NCBI GenBank assembly: GCA_029204045.2
Contig: CM055077.1
Span: forward strand, 17,436,584 to 17,500,583
Reading direction: 5' to 3'
Source of the DNA: Tillandsia leiboldiana
Lineage: Eukaryota > Streptophyta > Magnoliopsida > Poales > Bromeliaceae
Length of the DNA stretch: 64,000 nt
Shown: positions 53,305 to 64,000 of the stretch, one piece after another
Numbering within the stretch: position 1 is the stretch's first letter
Layout of the letters: each line of letters starts with the position of its first letter
Position numbers and translations under genes: made by a program
Notes under the pieces: generated by a model
Told to the model about the DNA's origin: nothing
The model's input: only the letters and a program-made list of their open reading frames with translations
The model's database searches: none

Positions 53305-56300
53305 TCAAGCAGGGGCCTCGAACAAGTGGGGGTAAGCATCCATCATCGCTGACTCCAGCTCCCAGGTAGCCTCGCGCTCCTCATGACTGCTCCAGAGGAT
53401 CTTCACATAAGGGATGGCCCGACTGCGCAACTCCCTAACCTCACGGTCCAAGATCCTCAACGGCCGCTCAACATAGCTCAGGTCCTCAGTAACCTCCAGT
53501 GGGGTGAAATCGATGATATGAGACGGGTCATGAACATACCTCCTCAGAGTCGATACATGAAAAACATCGTGAACACCTGAAAGCCTGGGAGGAAGTGCAA
53601 GCCTATAGGCAACTGGCCCTATGCGCTCTAATACCTCGAAAGGTCCAATGTAGCGAGGGCTCAGTTTCCCCCGAATCCCGAATCTTCGGATCCCCTTTGA
53701 AGGCGAGACTTTCAAAAAGACATGATCCCCAACCGCGAACTCCAGGTCTCGCCTCCGCACATCTGCATAGCTCCTCTGTCTGCTCTGTGCTGTCTGAAGG
53801 TGCTGCCTGACTATCCTGACCTTATCCTCCGCCTCTCGAAGCAACTCTGGCCCCAATGTTCGCCTTTCACCCACATCGCTCCAATAAAGAGGGGAACGAC
53901 ACTTGCGTCCATACAATGCTTCAAACGGAGCCATTTGGATGCTCGCTTGAAAGCTATTGTTGTACGCAAACTCTGCCAATGATAAGTGTCGCACCCAACC
54001 CCCTCCAAAGTCCAGCGTGCAAGCCCGGAGCATGTCCTCAAGAATCTGTATAGTACTCTCTGACTGTCCGTCTGTCTGTGGGTGAAACGCAGTGCTGAAA
54101 CTGAGCTGTGTCCCTAAGGTGGCCTGTAGGCTCCTCCAAAAGCGCGAAACAAATCTCGGATCTCGGTCAGATACAATGGAGACGGGCACACCATGCAGCC
54201 TCACTACCTCGTCTAAGTACAGCTGTGCCAGCCGCTCGAGGGACCAAGTCACCTGCATCGGTAAAAAGTGTGCGGATTTGGTGAGTCTATCCACGACTAC
54301 CCAGATAGCATCCGCTCCCGTCTGTGCTCTCGGCAAACCAGTGACAAAATCCATGGTAACATGTTCCCATTTCCATTCAGGGATTGGGAGACTCTGCAAC
54401 TTGCCAGCAGGTACACGATGCTCAGCTTTTACTTGCTGACAAGTTAAACAGTGTGCTACAAATCTCCCAATGTCTCTTTTCATCCCATTCCACCAAAACT
54501 GTGCCTTAAGGTCCCTATACATCTTAGTCCCACCAGGATGGATGGTGTAAGGTGTATAGTGGGCCTCCCTCAAGATCTGCTCCCGAATCTCCGCATCCAT
54601 AGGCACACAAGCTCGGTCCCTGTACCGCAGTACTCCCGAAGCATCAACTAAAAAGTCCCCTGTCATACCAGTCTGTATCTGCTCTCGAATCCTCATCAGG
54701 TGGGGGTCCTCACTCTGTCTCTCTCAAATCCTGTCCAACAGAGTGGGCTGCACGACTAGAGACATAAGTCTAGCAGAGACCTCAGGGGACACAACCTCGA
54801 GCTCTAACCGCCTAATCTGCTCAAGTAATGGCGCCTGATCAGTGATCATCAAAGATAGACTCTGTACTGCTCTCCTGCTCAGGGCATCAGCTACCACATT
54901 GGCCTTGCCAGGATGGTATAAAATGTCTACATCGTAGTCCTTTAACAATTCCAACCATCTGCGCTGCCTCAAGTTGAGCTCCTTCTGTGTGAACAGGTAT
55001 TTCAAGCTCTTGTGGTCGGTGTAAATCTCGCAATGCTCCCCATACAGGTAGTGGCGCCATAACTTTAGTGCGAAAATCACTGCAGCTAGCTCCAGGTCAT
55101 GGGTAGGGTAATTCTTTTCATAATCCATCTGTTGCCGAGAGGCATAGGCGATTACCCTTCCTTCCTGCATCAGCACGCAACCAAGTCAACTGTGCGATGC
55201 ATCGCTGTAAATCACATATCCTTTCCCCATAACAGGGAGGGAAAGGATAGGAGCCGACATCAATCTGTTCTTTAATTCCTCAAAGCTCCTCTGGCAATCC
55301 TCACTCCAAATAAACTTGATCCCTTTTCGCGTCAAACGAGTGAGGGGTGTGGAAAGTTTCGCAAAACCTTCCACGAACCGACGATAATATCCAGCTAAGC
55401 CCATGAAACTGCGGACCTCTGATACCGTCGTCGGTCGGGGACAATCCCGGACTGCCTCAACCTTCGCCGGGTCTACTGCCACTCCAGCGGCTGAAATCAC
55501 ATGGCCCAAAAAGACAACCTCCCGAAGCCAGAATTCACACTTAGATAACTTGGCATACAACTTCCTTTCTCTCAGAAGTTGCAGCACAATCCTCAAGTGC
55601 TCCTCGTGCTCCACATCGCTCCGGGAGTAAACCAGGATATCATCAATAAAAACAACGACGAACCGATCCAGGTATGGTCGAAAAATCCTGTTCATTAAAT
55701 CCATAAAAGCAGCAGGGGCATTTGTCAATCCAAATGGCATGACGGTGAACTCATAATGCCCGTACCGCGACCTGAATGCCGTCTTAGGGATGTCCTCGGC
55801 CTTCACCTTCAATTGGTGGTAACCAGACTGTAAGTCAATCTTGGAGAAGACACAAGACCCTTGCAGCTGATCAAATAAGTCATCAATGCGCGGCAAATGG
55901 TACTTGTTCTTGATGGTCACTTTATTCAGCTCCCGGTAATCAACACACAGTCGAAGCGAACCATCTTTCTTCTTCACAAATAGCACCGGCGCTCCCCAAG
56001 GCGATACACTCGGCCTCACAAAACCTTTATCCATTAAATCCTGGAGTTGCGCCTTTAACTCTCGCAGCTCAGCCGGTGCCATTCGGTAAGGAGCCTTAGA
56101 GATTGGCGCAGTTCCTGGGACTACGTCAATCAAAAATTCAACCTCCCTATCCGGCGGCATACTAATCAGCTCTGGAGGAAACACATCCGGGAACTCGTGG
56201 GCGATCGGGATATCCGCGAGTCCCGGGGCCACCGTAGGCTCCTTAACCACAGATGCCAAAAAGGCCACGCATCCACTGCGCATCATCTGCCTCGCACGAG

Positions 56301-58131
56301 AAGTCGAAACCACAGAGGCAAAGAAAGCACTCAGGCACCCCCGGTAAACGAACACCTCCTGGCCTGGCTCGCTAAAAGTAACAGTCCTCGCGGCGCAATC
56401 AATCGTCGCGAAATAGCGAGCCAGCCAATCCATCCCCAGTACAATGTCAAAATCTCGCAGCTGACTAAGGACCATCAGGTCCGCTGGCAAAATCCAAGAC
56501 TCAAGCTGTACCGGGCAAGACCAACAACACTCCTCTACATGCAATGTATGATCAGGAATATGTACCTCTAATGCATGTGGCAACCGACCTAACTCTAGTC
56601 CATGAGATGATGCAAATACTCTGCTGATAAAAGAATGTGATGCACCGGTATCAAATAAAGTGCGATCTCTAGCACCAAAAAGTAAAGTGATACCTGCCAC
56701 CACGTGGTCGGCTGCCGCGGAGTCCCCTACCTGAGCGGCGTAGACTCGCCCGCTCTGTGTTGGTGGTCGATAGTCTGCAGGATGGGAGGAAGGAGCCCTG
56801 CTCGCTGGAGCATAGGGCCGCTGAGCTGGCGGTCGCTGCTGAGGTGGAAGAGAAACTGAGGCCGAAGAAGGTGCCACTGATGCCGAAAAAGGGCATGAGG
56901 ATCGTATGTGCCCGGCCTGACCACAGCCATAACAACGCCCCCACCTCTGATCACAAGTGCCGGGGAAATGCTGACCCCCGCAGAAGATACAACTGCCAGA
57001 GGCCCGTAACTGCCGTGACTGCCGCTGCTGCTGCTGTCTGTGCGACTGCCGCTGAGATCCCTGCTGTCGCGACTGCGACCTCTGCTGCTGCGAGTGCTGC
57101 TGCTGTCGCTGGGGCTGCTGATGCTATGGGGGCCTCTGGGATCCCCCAGGCCCTCGCCGCTCCGAACGCCCACGGCCCGTAAACTGAGGCGGTGGCGGTC
57201 GGGGCGGCCTCCAGGAACTGGCCTGTCCCCCATCGTCCGATGCTGGTCGCTTCCTCTCAGAACTCTGAGCGACCAGGCCTCCGCGTCTAGAGACAACATG
57301 ATCTCCCCTCTCGACCCACTGTGCATGATCCACTGCCTCTGATAAAGTCTGAAGCCTCTGGGCGTGCACCAAGGTATAGATCTCAGGGCGCAGACCTGTC
57401 TCAAACAGCTCCACCTAGTGCAGCCCATCCCTGGCAACATAGGGTACGCAGTTGAGCAACTGCGTAAACTCCTGGAAATAGTCCCACACTGGCCGATCAC
57501 CCTGCTGAAGGTTCTTCAAGTCATCTTCGATCTTCTTCTTCACGCTCGTGGAGAAGTAAGTATCAAGGATCATCCCCCTGAACTCCGACCAGGGTAGCTG
57601 TCGGGTGACCTGAAACTCTAAGGACTCAACCCGACGCCACCAAGCATCTGCATCCCCCTCTAGACAGTGTACTGCCAAATGCGCTCTGAATCTCTGGTCA
57701 ATGAAGAAGTCCCGAAACAACTTCTCCATTGATGCTAGCCACGATCCAATCTCCCATGGGTGAGTGCTCCGCCCCGAGAACCTAGGGGGTCCTCGCTTAC
57801 AGAACTGGGTGAGTTTGTCAGAAAACTCCCGCTCCTCCACTGGGGTCAATGGCCTGAACATCCCCTGGGCCCCACTGCTCGACGACGGTGCCGTAGGGAC
57901 TGGTGGAATAGCCGGCGGTACAACAGGTGGTACGGGGGCCTCTACAGTAGTAGGGGGAGGTGCCGCAACCTGGGCAAATAACTGCTCGAACCTCTGCTCC
58001 TGTCGGCGGTGGCTCTCCGCCAACTGGGCCACCATGGCCCTCAGCTCACTGATCTCAGAAGGCCCGGACTGCTCCGGCTCCTCCGGGGGTGTAGGAGTAC
58101 CCCGAGTAGGGATCTGCCGCCTAGGAGGCAT
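53305..58131 (-). pseudogene. Element C gag-pol, four premature stops
   Basis: Colinear with B, with start at MPPRRQ (58129-58131). Segments: gag to 57415; stop 57415-57417 (CAG to TAG versus B); stop 57124-57126 (CAG to TAG) in the Gln-rich linker; protease DTGASH (56638-56651), RT with FIDD (55639-55650) and RNase H start in one open frame of 563 codons to 55186; stop 55186-55188 (GGA in B, TGA here); RNase H C-terminus to the stop at 54724-54726 (CGA to TGA); then a fully open 463-codon integrase (53305-54696) with an HHCC finger, DDE core (MDFVTGLPR, SDRDPRF) and chromodomain-like tail (LDREVRELRSRAIPYVKILW, EATWE). Integrase and the protease-RT block look intact separately, but the polyprotein cannot be read through. 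Confidence 0.93.
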
Positions 58132-58423
58132 CCTGCCACACAAGAATCCACGGGTCAGTAAACAAAACCACTCTCGACCCAATCCAGCGAAAGTCATGGA
58201 CATTCCCCTATTTATGAAACCTTATGTTGTCTGCAGCCAACATAATAGTCCCCCAGAAATAGGCTATGCCAATCCCTCTCCACTCACAGGAAGAGTTAAC
58301 AACTAATTGCCGACTTTCGCAAAATATCGCGTCACTCACGCCCTGCCTTCCTAGGGTCTGCCAAAAGCCTAGGGTTTCCTAAGTCCCAACTGACCTATCC
58401 CTAAGCTCTGATACCACCTAATC
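58132..58423 (-). other. Element C leader: PBS, dimer-type hairpin, conserved block
   Basis: PBS TGGTATCAGAGC is at 58405-58416 (minus), 7 bp from the LTR. The perfect 24-nt hairpin is at 58222-58245; the conserved TTCGCTGGATTGGGTCGA block is at 58173-58193. Confidence 0.85.
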
Positions 58424-61400
58424 TGTCACGCCCCGGGTGTAAACCAGAACCCGGGCCCGTCCACAGATCCGCCGTGCATACGGAATTTTCCGTGTACACG
58501 AAGCGCTGGTAACCTGCTCAGATATAAATATGTAATAAAGGAGCATAAAACAGAGCTAAACTAAAACTAATACATCTCAGACAAATGCTGGAAATAAAAG
58601 TACAATAAGCTCTCACAAATATACAAGTGTCTCTCCCAGCTCACGAAATAAATACAACCAGCTGGCCGCAGCCAGACCCAAAATAAAAGAAAATACAACC
58701 GTCTGAGTGTACAGGGGATACATCAAAACTACAAAACTCGAACTCGGGGCAGTAGCTATCTAATCAGCGATCCTCTTACCTCGATCCAGGGAAGAGGGTC
58801 CCGCAACTCCCGCAGAGGACTCTGCAAAACAAAGGGGAAAAGAAAAGAGAAAACAGTGGGGGGTGAGAACTACTATAAAAACAGTAGCCTCCCCTAGTGG
58901 GTAGACCTCAAACTCAGACATGCCCACTAGGACTATCAGAGGCGAAAATGAAGACAAAGGTGGTAAGCTACAAGTAACACTACTGATGAAGAGCTACCAC
59001 TAACATGCCTCTAAGATGCCTAGCTAAAAGAATAGCTGAAAGCATGCACCAGAACGTCAAAGACTGCCTGACCAACCCAATCAAAACACCAGTAAACACT
59101 GGTACTGCCTGCTCTGCTGTCAACCTCACAACTCAGTATCTCCCCTGTCCAAATGACCGGAACCCAACACGGTCTGACCGGCACCCAACACGGTCTGAAA
59201 CCTACTCCGGAGTGGCACTCGAGGGGAGCGACCCACACGAGCACAGTATCACTGTAACTAGTATCATCAGTATCATAAAATAGCAGGACTGGGTCACGAC
59301 TCTGATCAAAGTGGGAAAACCCATCCACTAAAGGGAAACTCGATCCCCTACCTCCAATCTAATGCAATAATAATAAAAATAAGCCGGTCAACCGCCCACA
59401 GTCCGCGGTTGCCGCAACACCCAAACATCGATCCCCGACTGTCCCAAACTCTGAACATCTGACTACACAATCCCCTAAGACTAGACGACAGGAGAACGAA
59501 TAAAAGCATGGTTTCTCCTAAGTCAATTCCAACATGTTTGTGTAGCAGAAAAAGGTGGCCTAGCTAGATGACCATTCAAGCATGCAAAGTCCTTTATTTG
59601 ATAAAACCGTTTTAAGTACTCTAACTTTTACAAAATTAAGAGCATAGAACCTCCAATGTACCTGTGGCATGATACGTGGTACATGATACAATCTAGATGC
59701 ACAATCTACTAACAAGTAATCCTTTTAACAATATGAATTCTAACCACATGCCCAAACCTTCCCTTAAACCTACAACATGGTATGGTTTTAACATGAATTC
59801 CAAGTGGTTAAACTGCATATCTAAAGCATGGAAACATAACTTACCAACTTGTAGTTTTCTAACAATGCAAATATTAACAAAGAAACCATGATCTCATACA
59901 AGCATGCTAGGTCCATCTCACAGTTCCACTAGCACATGATCAAGAGCATTCTAATAGGCCTTGTGACAAATCACAAGTAGGAGGTTTACAACATCACCCA
60001 CATTGAGCGCTAATCCCTGTCCAAAGGCGAAACCCACGCTCAGTCCACAACCAACCCTACAACGCTGCACAAAAGTCCCCAGAAGAATATACATATTTTA
60101 ATCACACCTTGCCGCACAAAATCTGTCCCAAAATACACAGTCCAAAGTTCCTCTGTTTTCACCTGCGAAAAATACCCGGAAAAATCCAGGAAAAATACTG
60201 GCGCGATCCTCGCGACGAACCCGTCGAAACGAGTACCTGCACGTTCAATTCCGAGTTTTCTACGTTGAGATAAAAATCCGACAATGGGAACACCCTAGAA
60301 CAAATTATCCAGAAAATCTGTAACAAAGAACCACAGTAAAATGAGACTTTCACCTTCGGAAAATATTCCAAAAATTCAGGAAAAAATCCAGGAGACTCCT
60401 TGTGAAGTGTAGATGAAAATTTCCTTTTGAATCGCCTCGATCCGACGTCTGAGCGAAAAGATACGGCTAGAACACCGCGGTGCTGTCCAAAAATCCGCGA
60501 AGATAAATGGGTCAAATGGGTGCTCAGAAAACTCCAAGGTCAACATGGAAAACGAGGATCCTCGAAACACATAAGTTGATGTCCTACCTGTCGTGAGTCC
60601 AACGGCGCAAGAATCGGCGAAATCCGAAGTCGGGGTGAGTCGGGGGAGCCCAAACACTGAGAAGGGGCGAAGCGGGTCGCCGGAGAACAAGCGTCGCGCC
60701 GCGCCGAAAAATCACTAACCTCGGGATGCGTGCCCCTAAAGATCCCAGGGATGCTCAGTGAAATGAGGAACAAGTAGAGGAAGAAACGCCCAAGAGAAAT
60801 CCCTGTGAAAAACCGCTCAGAAAAAGAGCTAAGTGACCCAAAGTCCCCTATTAATAGTCCCAGCCCACAACACTAAAGGGCCGGGTTTTCGGGCGCAAGA
60901 TTCGGGCGCATTGCGCCCGAAAATCCGGTCGCACACTCCCTGTCCGACGCGCCCGAAATCCCCTGGTGATGCCACGTCACCCTACAACAGGGGACAGCGG
61001 TGCAAGGGGGCCCGCTGCGCGCCGCGTGTCCCCCCGCGGTCAGCGGGGGTAGGTACGGCCGCCCATACACGAGGCGACACGTGGCGCACTCGAGTGCGGC
61101 CGACAGCCCGCCTGTCGCCACAGTGCGCGCGCCATCCCGAGGCGCCCCTCCGCGCACTCCGTGGACCGCGCCCTCGTGAGCCAGCCAACCCCATGCCGCC
61201 ACGTGCCATGCGCCCGGTCCACCGCAGCCGCGTAAAGTCGCTGCGCCGCGCCGCGTGCGCCAACCCCTCCGCGCACGCCACGCGTCTCCCGCCCGCGGTC
61301 CATGCACCGCCGCGCGTCCCGGTGGACCGAGCTGCGTGAGCCGGCCAATGATAGGCCGCCACGTGGCTCAGGCCGGTCCACGGTCACCCCCCCATGCACC

Positions 61401-61693
61401 GAAAATCCCCGAAAACTTCCGGAAGCCCGTTTTTGGTCATCCGGACTCCAAATTTAACAAGTAAATAGCCGTTTTCAAGCGTTTTTCCGCGCTGAATCCA
61501 AATCCAACCTCTGATTGGCCCGAAACCTTTTCTAAAATTCGGCATATGCAGCCGAAGGCCAAATCAGCTAACAATGTCTCACAGGGTCCATCTGTGGCAT
61601 CCCTTTGATGCACCATGGGCCAGACACACCACACAAGGTGTTCTACATAGTGGATTCATCGGAAAGGTTGCATGGGAAATCCAGAACACTACA
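58424..61693 (-). mobile_element. 5' LTR of element C
   Basis: 3,270 bp, same modules as the 3' LTR: dyad arms at 60881-60897 and 60912-60928, TATA-like box at 60849-60856, acceptor and donor-like sites, W-box dyad near 59384. Confidence 0.95.
61185..61363 (+). promoter_or_regulatory. ERSE-I-like modules in element C 5' LTR
   Basis: Exact CCAAT-N9-CCACG at 61345-61363 and CCAAC-N9-CCACG at 61185-61203. This is the copy that would drive transcription of C. Confidence 0.65.
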
Positions 61694-61698
61694 TTAGG
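61694..61698. repeat. Target site duplication TTAGG, right
   Basis: Pairs with 49983-49987. Confidence 0.95.
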
Positions 61699-63619
61699 GA
61701 TTCTGGCATGTTGTTTATACCCTAGTGGATCTATTATATGCTTTACTCCCTTTCATTTCCTTGAGGACATTGGCATGCTTGTATGGACATCTAGATAGGC
61801 CATCATTTATTGCGACACTATCATGTTGGAATCTGACTTAGGAGAAACCATGTCTGTTCTTTCTCCTTTCCTTCTAGATTCTAGATTCGTGTTGCTCGGG
61901 TTGAGCAGGGTTGTGGGATAGTGTATCCGGGTATATTGAGTGGATTTGCCATATCAGATGGTTGGATTTGTGGGTTATTGCGGCAACCGCGGACAGTAGG
62001 CGGTTGACCGGATATTGATTATTTTACCCGATTATGGATTGGGGGTTATTGTGGTAACCGCGGACATTAGGCGGTTAGCCAGATGTTGATTACTTTATCA
62101 GATTGTGATTTGTGGGGTATTGCGGCGACCGCGGACATAGGGCGGTTGACCGGATGTTTACTTTGCATCAGATTGGGTATCAGATTTCTCTTTAGTGGAT
62201 GGAGTTTCCCACTTATTGAGTACTATCGCATCAGATTGGGTATCAGATTTCTCTTTAGTGGATGGATTTTTCCCCTCTGACCATAGTCGTGATCCAGTCC
62301 TGCTATATTGAGATACTTGACAGAGATACTTATGATACTTATGACAGAGATACTTGTGATACTGATGACGGAGTTACTTTACTCGTGTGGGTCGCTCCCC
62401 TCGAGTGCCACTCCGGAGTAGGCTTTAGACCGTGTTGGGTTCCGGTCAGACCGTGTTGGGCTCCGGTCATTTGGACAGTGGAGATACTGAGTTCGTGAGA
62501 TTGATGACAGAGCAGGCAGTACCGGGTTTTATACCGATTCATTCGATTGGGTTTGTTCGATCAGATACTTTTATTATTGCACTCGTGCCTGGGGGCTGAG
62601 TGGAGTCTAGTAGCCGTGTTTAGACCAGTGCTAGTGTTGTTGGGAGCCGTTTGGTTTGACGGTGGTCCCATGTCGTTGTGAGTACTTTGACCGTTGTGTG
62701 AGAGGTTGAGCATCTTGAGTCTATCCGTTCTGAGAGAGAGCGTGGATTTCGACTATAGCCTGCATGAGCCACTATTCGATAGAGAGTTAGTCCGTTTGGA
62801 CGCCCTGCGTAATTCCTGCCCGTCAGCGGGAGGTGGTTGTAGGTGGGCGCAGGTTTGACTGGACCCGATGTGGCAGTCAGCTCGATTGGGTCGATTGAGC
62901 ACCTCGTGTGCGAGTGTTGCATATCTTTATCAGAGTTTCCTCATTTTAGCATTTAGATAGAGGCATGATAGCTGTTGAGTGTCTCCAGCTTTCTTGTTCA
63001 GTTTTTACTGCATTGGTTATCTTATGCCTCTAGTGGACTTAGTGGGCAGATCGTCGGGCCTGGCGGTGGTACCCACTGAGAACTCCCTTTTGGTGTAGTT
63101 CTCACACCCATTGGGGGTTTTCCCCCTCCCTTTCTTTTCTCTCCTTTGTTTTGCAGAGTCTTAGCGGGTGTTGCTGATTCTGCGGTTGTTGATCGAGGCG
63201 AGGGAGTCGCGAGCTAGATCCCTACCCGTCGTTGGAGAGTAGCGGTACCCCTTCAGAGGAGATCTTCAGTAGATTAGTTATTTTGTTTCCTCTTTTGAGA
63301 GACTGATGTAGTGAGGTTATGTTATGTATTGAGAGCCTGTACACTAATGTATTTATTGGAGATACCTCCCTATTGAGTTCTGGGTTTTGTATCTGAGGAT
63401 ATTGTATGATTATCATTTTTGGGAGATGGACATTATTGTATTATTTCCAGTTGTACAGATGGTTGGCTTTAGTTTTACAGTACTTTTATGTTATAGCTCT
63501 GATATCTGTTTAGCTGTAGCCCCTTTTTGCAGGTAGGACGCTTCGCCTATGCGGGATTTTGCATAGGCGGCGGATCTGTTGGCGAGCCCAGGTCGCAGTT
63601 TCAACCCCGGGGCGTGACA
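61699..63619 (+). mobile_element. Right part of forward LTR G
   Basis: It continues 48184-49987 after the insertion and ends GGGGCGTGACA at 63619. It contains the CTCCGGAGTGG block (62388-62422), a two-copy repeat with CCGTGTTGGG cores (62427-62475), and the acceptor-like pyrimidine tract ending TTTTGCAG at 63156. Confidence 0.9.
61978..62155 (+). promoter_or_regulatory. Three tandem copies of the CAACCGC/GCGGTTG dyad
   Basis: Near 61978-62011, 62051-62081 and 62119-62155, about 70 bp apart. The middle copy has lost TTGACC, the outer two keep it. Confidence 0.55.
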
Positions 63620-64000
63620 GATTAGGTGGTATCAGAGCCTAAGTTGTAGGTCATGGTGGACTTAGAAACCCTAGGCTTATGGTTTGACCCTTGGATGACT
63701 TCGTGAGAGTCGTGACTTGTAGCGAGAGTCCTGATTGAGTTTTATACCTCTCCCAAGGGACGGGAGGAGTGATCGGCATGTTTATTCTCCTAAGTGATTA
63801 TGTTGGCTGCAGACAACATAATGTTGTGGAACAGGTGACATGCTTTAGACTTTCGCTGGATTGGGTCGAGTGTTGTTGTGTGCTGTTTTGCTCTTTCGTC
63901 GTGGCGAGCGGTGTCCCCCCGACGCTGGGTTTGGGACCCGTGTACATCCTGTCATAGCAGTTGAGTTTGAGTGGTTGGTTTTGGGTTGGATACCCGGATT
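63620..64000 (+). other. Leader of element G: PBS, dimer-type hairpin, conserved block, decayed gag start
   Basis: PBS TGGTATCAGAGCC is at 63627-63639, the perfect 24-nt hairpin at 63798-63821 and the conserved TTCGCTGGATTGGGTCGA block at 63849-63869. Sequence after 63890 resembles the region before gag in element E (GTCGTGGCGAGCGGTGTC) and shows no convincing open gag before the window ends. Confidence 0.8.

Larger units (their letters stand above)
49988..61693 (-). mobile_element. Element C: complete Tekay/Del-type Ty3/Gypsy retrotransposon
   Basis: 11,706 bp with two LTRs of identical length (3,270 bp), PBS, gag-pol, polypurine tract and a 5-bp TTAGG target duplication. By eye the LTRs differ at about 36 sites and no indels (about 1.1%), so insertion is fairly recent; at an assumed 1.3e-8 substitutions per site per year this is about 0.4 million years. 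gag-pol has four premature stops. It interrupts forward LTR G, which reads through once C and one TTAGG are set aside. Confidence 0.97.

Noticed and set aside
58405..58416. Possible tRNA fragment at TGGTATCAGAGC sites
   Set aside because: These are primer-binding sites next to LTR ends; no cloverleaf can be formed around them.

Overview
The window is plant nuclear DNA, apparently angiosperm, from a region of nested retrotransposons. I see no host gene, rRNA or tRNA gene. The reasons are Ty3/Gypsy gag-pol with a chromodomain-like integrase tail, primer-binding sites complementary to initiator tRNA-Met (TGGTATCAGAGC), LTRs of 3 kb and more with TG...CA ends, a copia element with repeated AAAGGGGGAGA tracts, a plant L1-type LINE, and a very short TRIM-like LTR. 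The species cannot be named from the sequence. The Ty3 elements fit the Tekay/Del chromovirus lineage (long LTRs, order PR-RT-RH-IN-chromodomain).

Layout, left to right. 1-671: 3' part of a forward Tekay LTR, inside a SIRE-type copia fragment (672-3036), itself inside a forward family-2 LTR (3037-6960). That LTR interrupts reverse element A (6961-9421). A shares one LTR (9422-12659) with reverse element B (internal 12660-17807, 5' LTR from 17808), giving a tandem LTR-internal-LTR-internal-LTR array. B's 5' LTR is broken by a 100-N gap (20567-20666) and then appears a second time (20667-23551) with many one-base indels, probably an assembly duplication. 23552-26535 is a diverged LTR (1b). 26536-31953 is a decayed element (F). 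31957-32800 is an uninterrupted forward gag fragment. 32801-45286 is a second tandem array of internally deleted elements D and E. 45287-46760 is the 5' half of a LINE. 46796-47833 holds microsatellites and two foldback elements. 48034-48183 is a TRIM-like LTR with PBS. Element C (49988-61693) is structurally complete with TTAGG target duplications and sits inside forward LTR G (48184-49987 plus 61694-63619), whose PBS and leader run to the window end.

All long gag-pol copies carry premature stops (A, B, C) or large deletions (D, E, F), yet C and E have LTR pairs only about 1-2% different. This suggests that cis signals, not coding capacity, decided which copies moved recently. The most striking signals are: (1) repeated CCAAT-N9-CCACG modules in the U3 of every long Tekay-type LTR whose U3 is well preserved (LTR3 and its scrambled fragment are the exceptions), matching the ER-stress element ERSE-I; (2) an identical 24-nt leader hairpin with a 6-nt palindromic loop about 160 nt after the PBS, resembling a retroviral dimer-initiation hairpin, present even in deleted elements; (3) an inverted repeat just upstream of the TATA box whose arms differ between families but stay complementary; (4) conserved splice-donor and acceptor-like sequences inside the LTR that would remove a 1.2-1.7 kb leader intron.
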